Shown here one piece after another: positions 60,319-60,421 of a stretch of 60,421 nucleotides of DNA. The stretch covers positions 1 through 60,421 of the forward strand of contig CAJNDS010000314.1 in assembly GCA_905221605.1 (NCBI GenBank), given 5' to 3'. This DNA comes from Symbiodinium natans (lineage: Eukaryota > Sar > Dinophyceae > Suessiales > Symbiodiniaceae). Position numbers and translations under genes: made by a program. Numbering within the stretch: the first letter of the stretch is position 1; each line of letters opens with the position of its first letter. Below the pieces are notes generated by a model. That model was not told the origin of the DNA, did not search any database, and saw only the letters and a list, made by a program, of their open reading frames with translations.

Positions 60319-60421
60319 AGATTTGCCAGTTCCGAAGCTTCGCGCACGCGAAGGGGGGCTGCGAATGTGCTGTGTTCAGAATGTAGTACCTTAGTAGTAT
60401 GTTGCAACTGGGTACCATATC

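Overview
The window looks like nuclear DNA of a dinoflagellate. The evidence is: (i) genes split into very short exons whose introns start with GC or GT and end in AG, with AG|G repeated at both ends; (ii) dozens of interstitial tracts of the dinoflagellate/plant-type telomere unit TTTAGGG (CCCTAAA on the + strand); (iii) a Ser/Thr-rich surface-protein gene of a type I associate with dinoflagellates; (iv) an RT/RNase H element of DIRS-like layout. The genus cannot be read from the sequence. There is one 100-base N gap (55322-55421).

Layout. 1-745 is a field of degenerate GTAGGCCTAC palindromes. 751-3620 is a reverse-transcriptase element with split direct repeats A1-ORF-B1-A2-B2. 3.6-34.9 kb is intron-rich host DNA on the + strand. 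It holds an ankyrin/coiled-coil gene (7.7-9.4 kb), an FKBP-like gene (13.9-15.2 kb), a VAC14-like HEAT-repeat gene (18.7-20.2 kb), a secreted Ser/Thr-rich protein (22.0-23.5 kb), and helical genes I cannot name (29.2-30.3 and 31.9-32.1 kb). Between and inside the genes lie TTTAGGG tracts, two families of small inverted-repeat (MITE-like) elements and a split ~21-bp minisatellite.

34.98-49.4 kb appears to be one long + strand gene for a nucleoplasmin-like (NPL) nuclear protein. Its N-terminal domain is spread over four small exons and is followed by alternating acidic and Ser-Pro-Lys-Ala blocks. One intron contains an intronless membrane-anchored tyrosine-phosphatase ORF (35662-36453). A later intron contains an 8.84-kb LTR retrotransposon (37995-46834) inserted antisense into a TTTAGGG tract.

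That LTR element is the most unusual object here. It has 283-bp LTRs differing at one base, a 5-bp target duplication TAGGG, a primer-binding site matching the anticodon region of initiator tRNA-Met (the copia half-tRNA arrangement) and a purine-rich tract next to the 3' LTR. Over 7.8 kb it codes for no recognisable protease, integrase or reverse transcriptase. Instead its ORFs carry WW, S1-like, PABC/MLLE-like and six CCCH zinc-finger motifs, i.e. an RNA-binding protein set.

50.4-60.3 kb holds more scattered + strand exons of unrecognised genes, embedded in TTTAGGG tracts, (CA)n and (AT)n microsatellites and MITE-like elements. Exon limits are my manual reading of splice-like junctions and are approximate unless stated. 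I saw no rRNA, tRNA or CRISPR locus.
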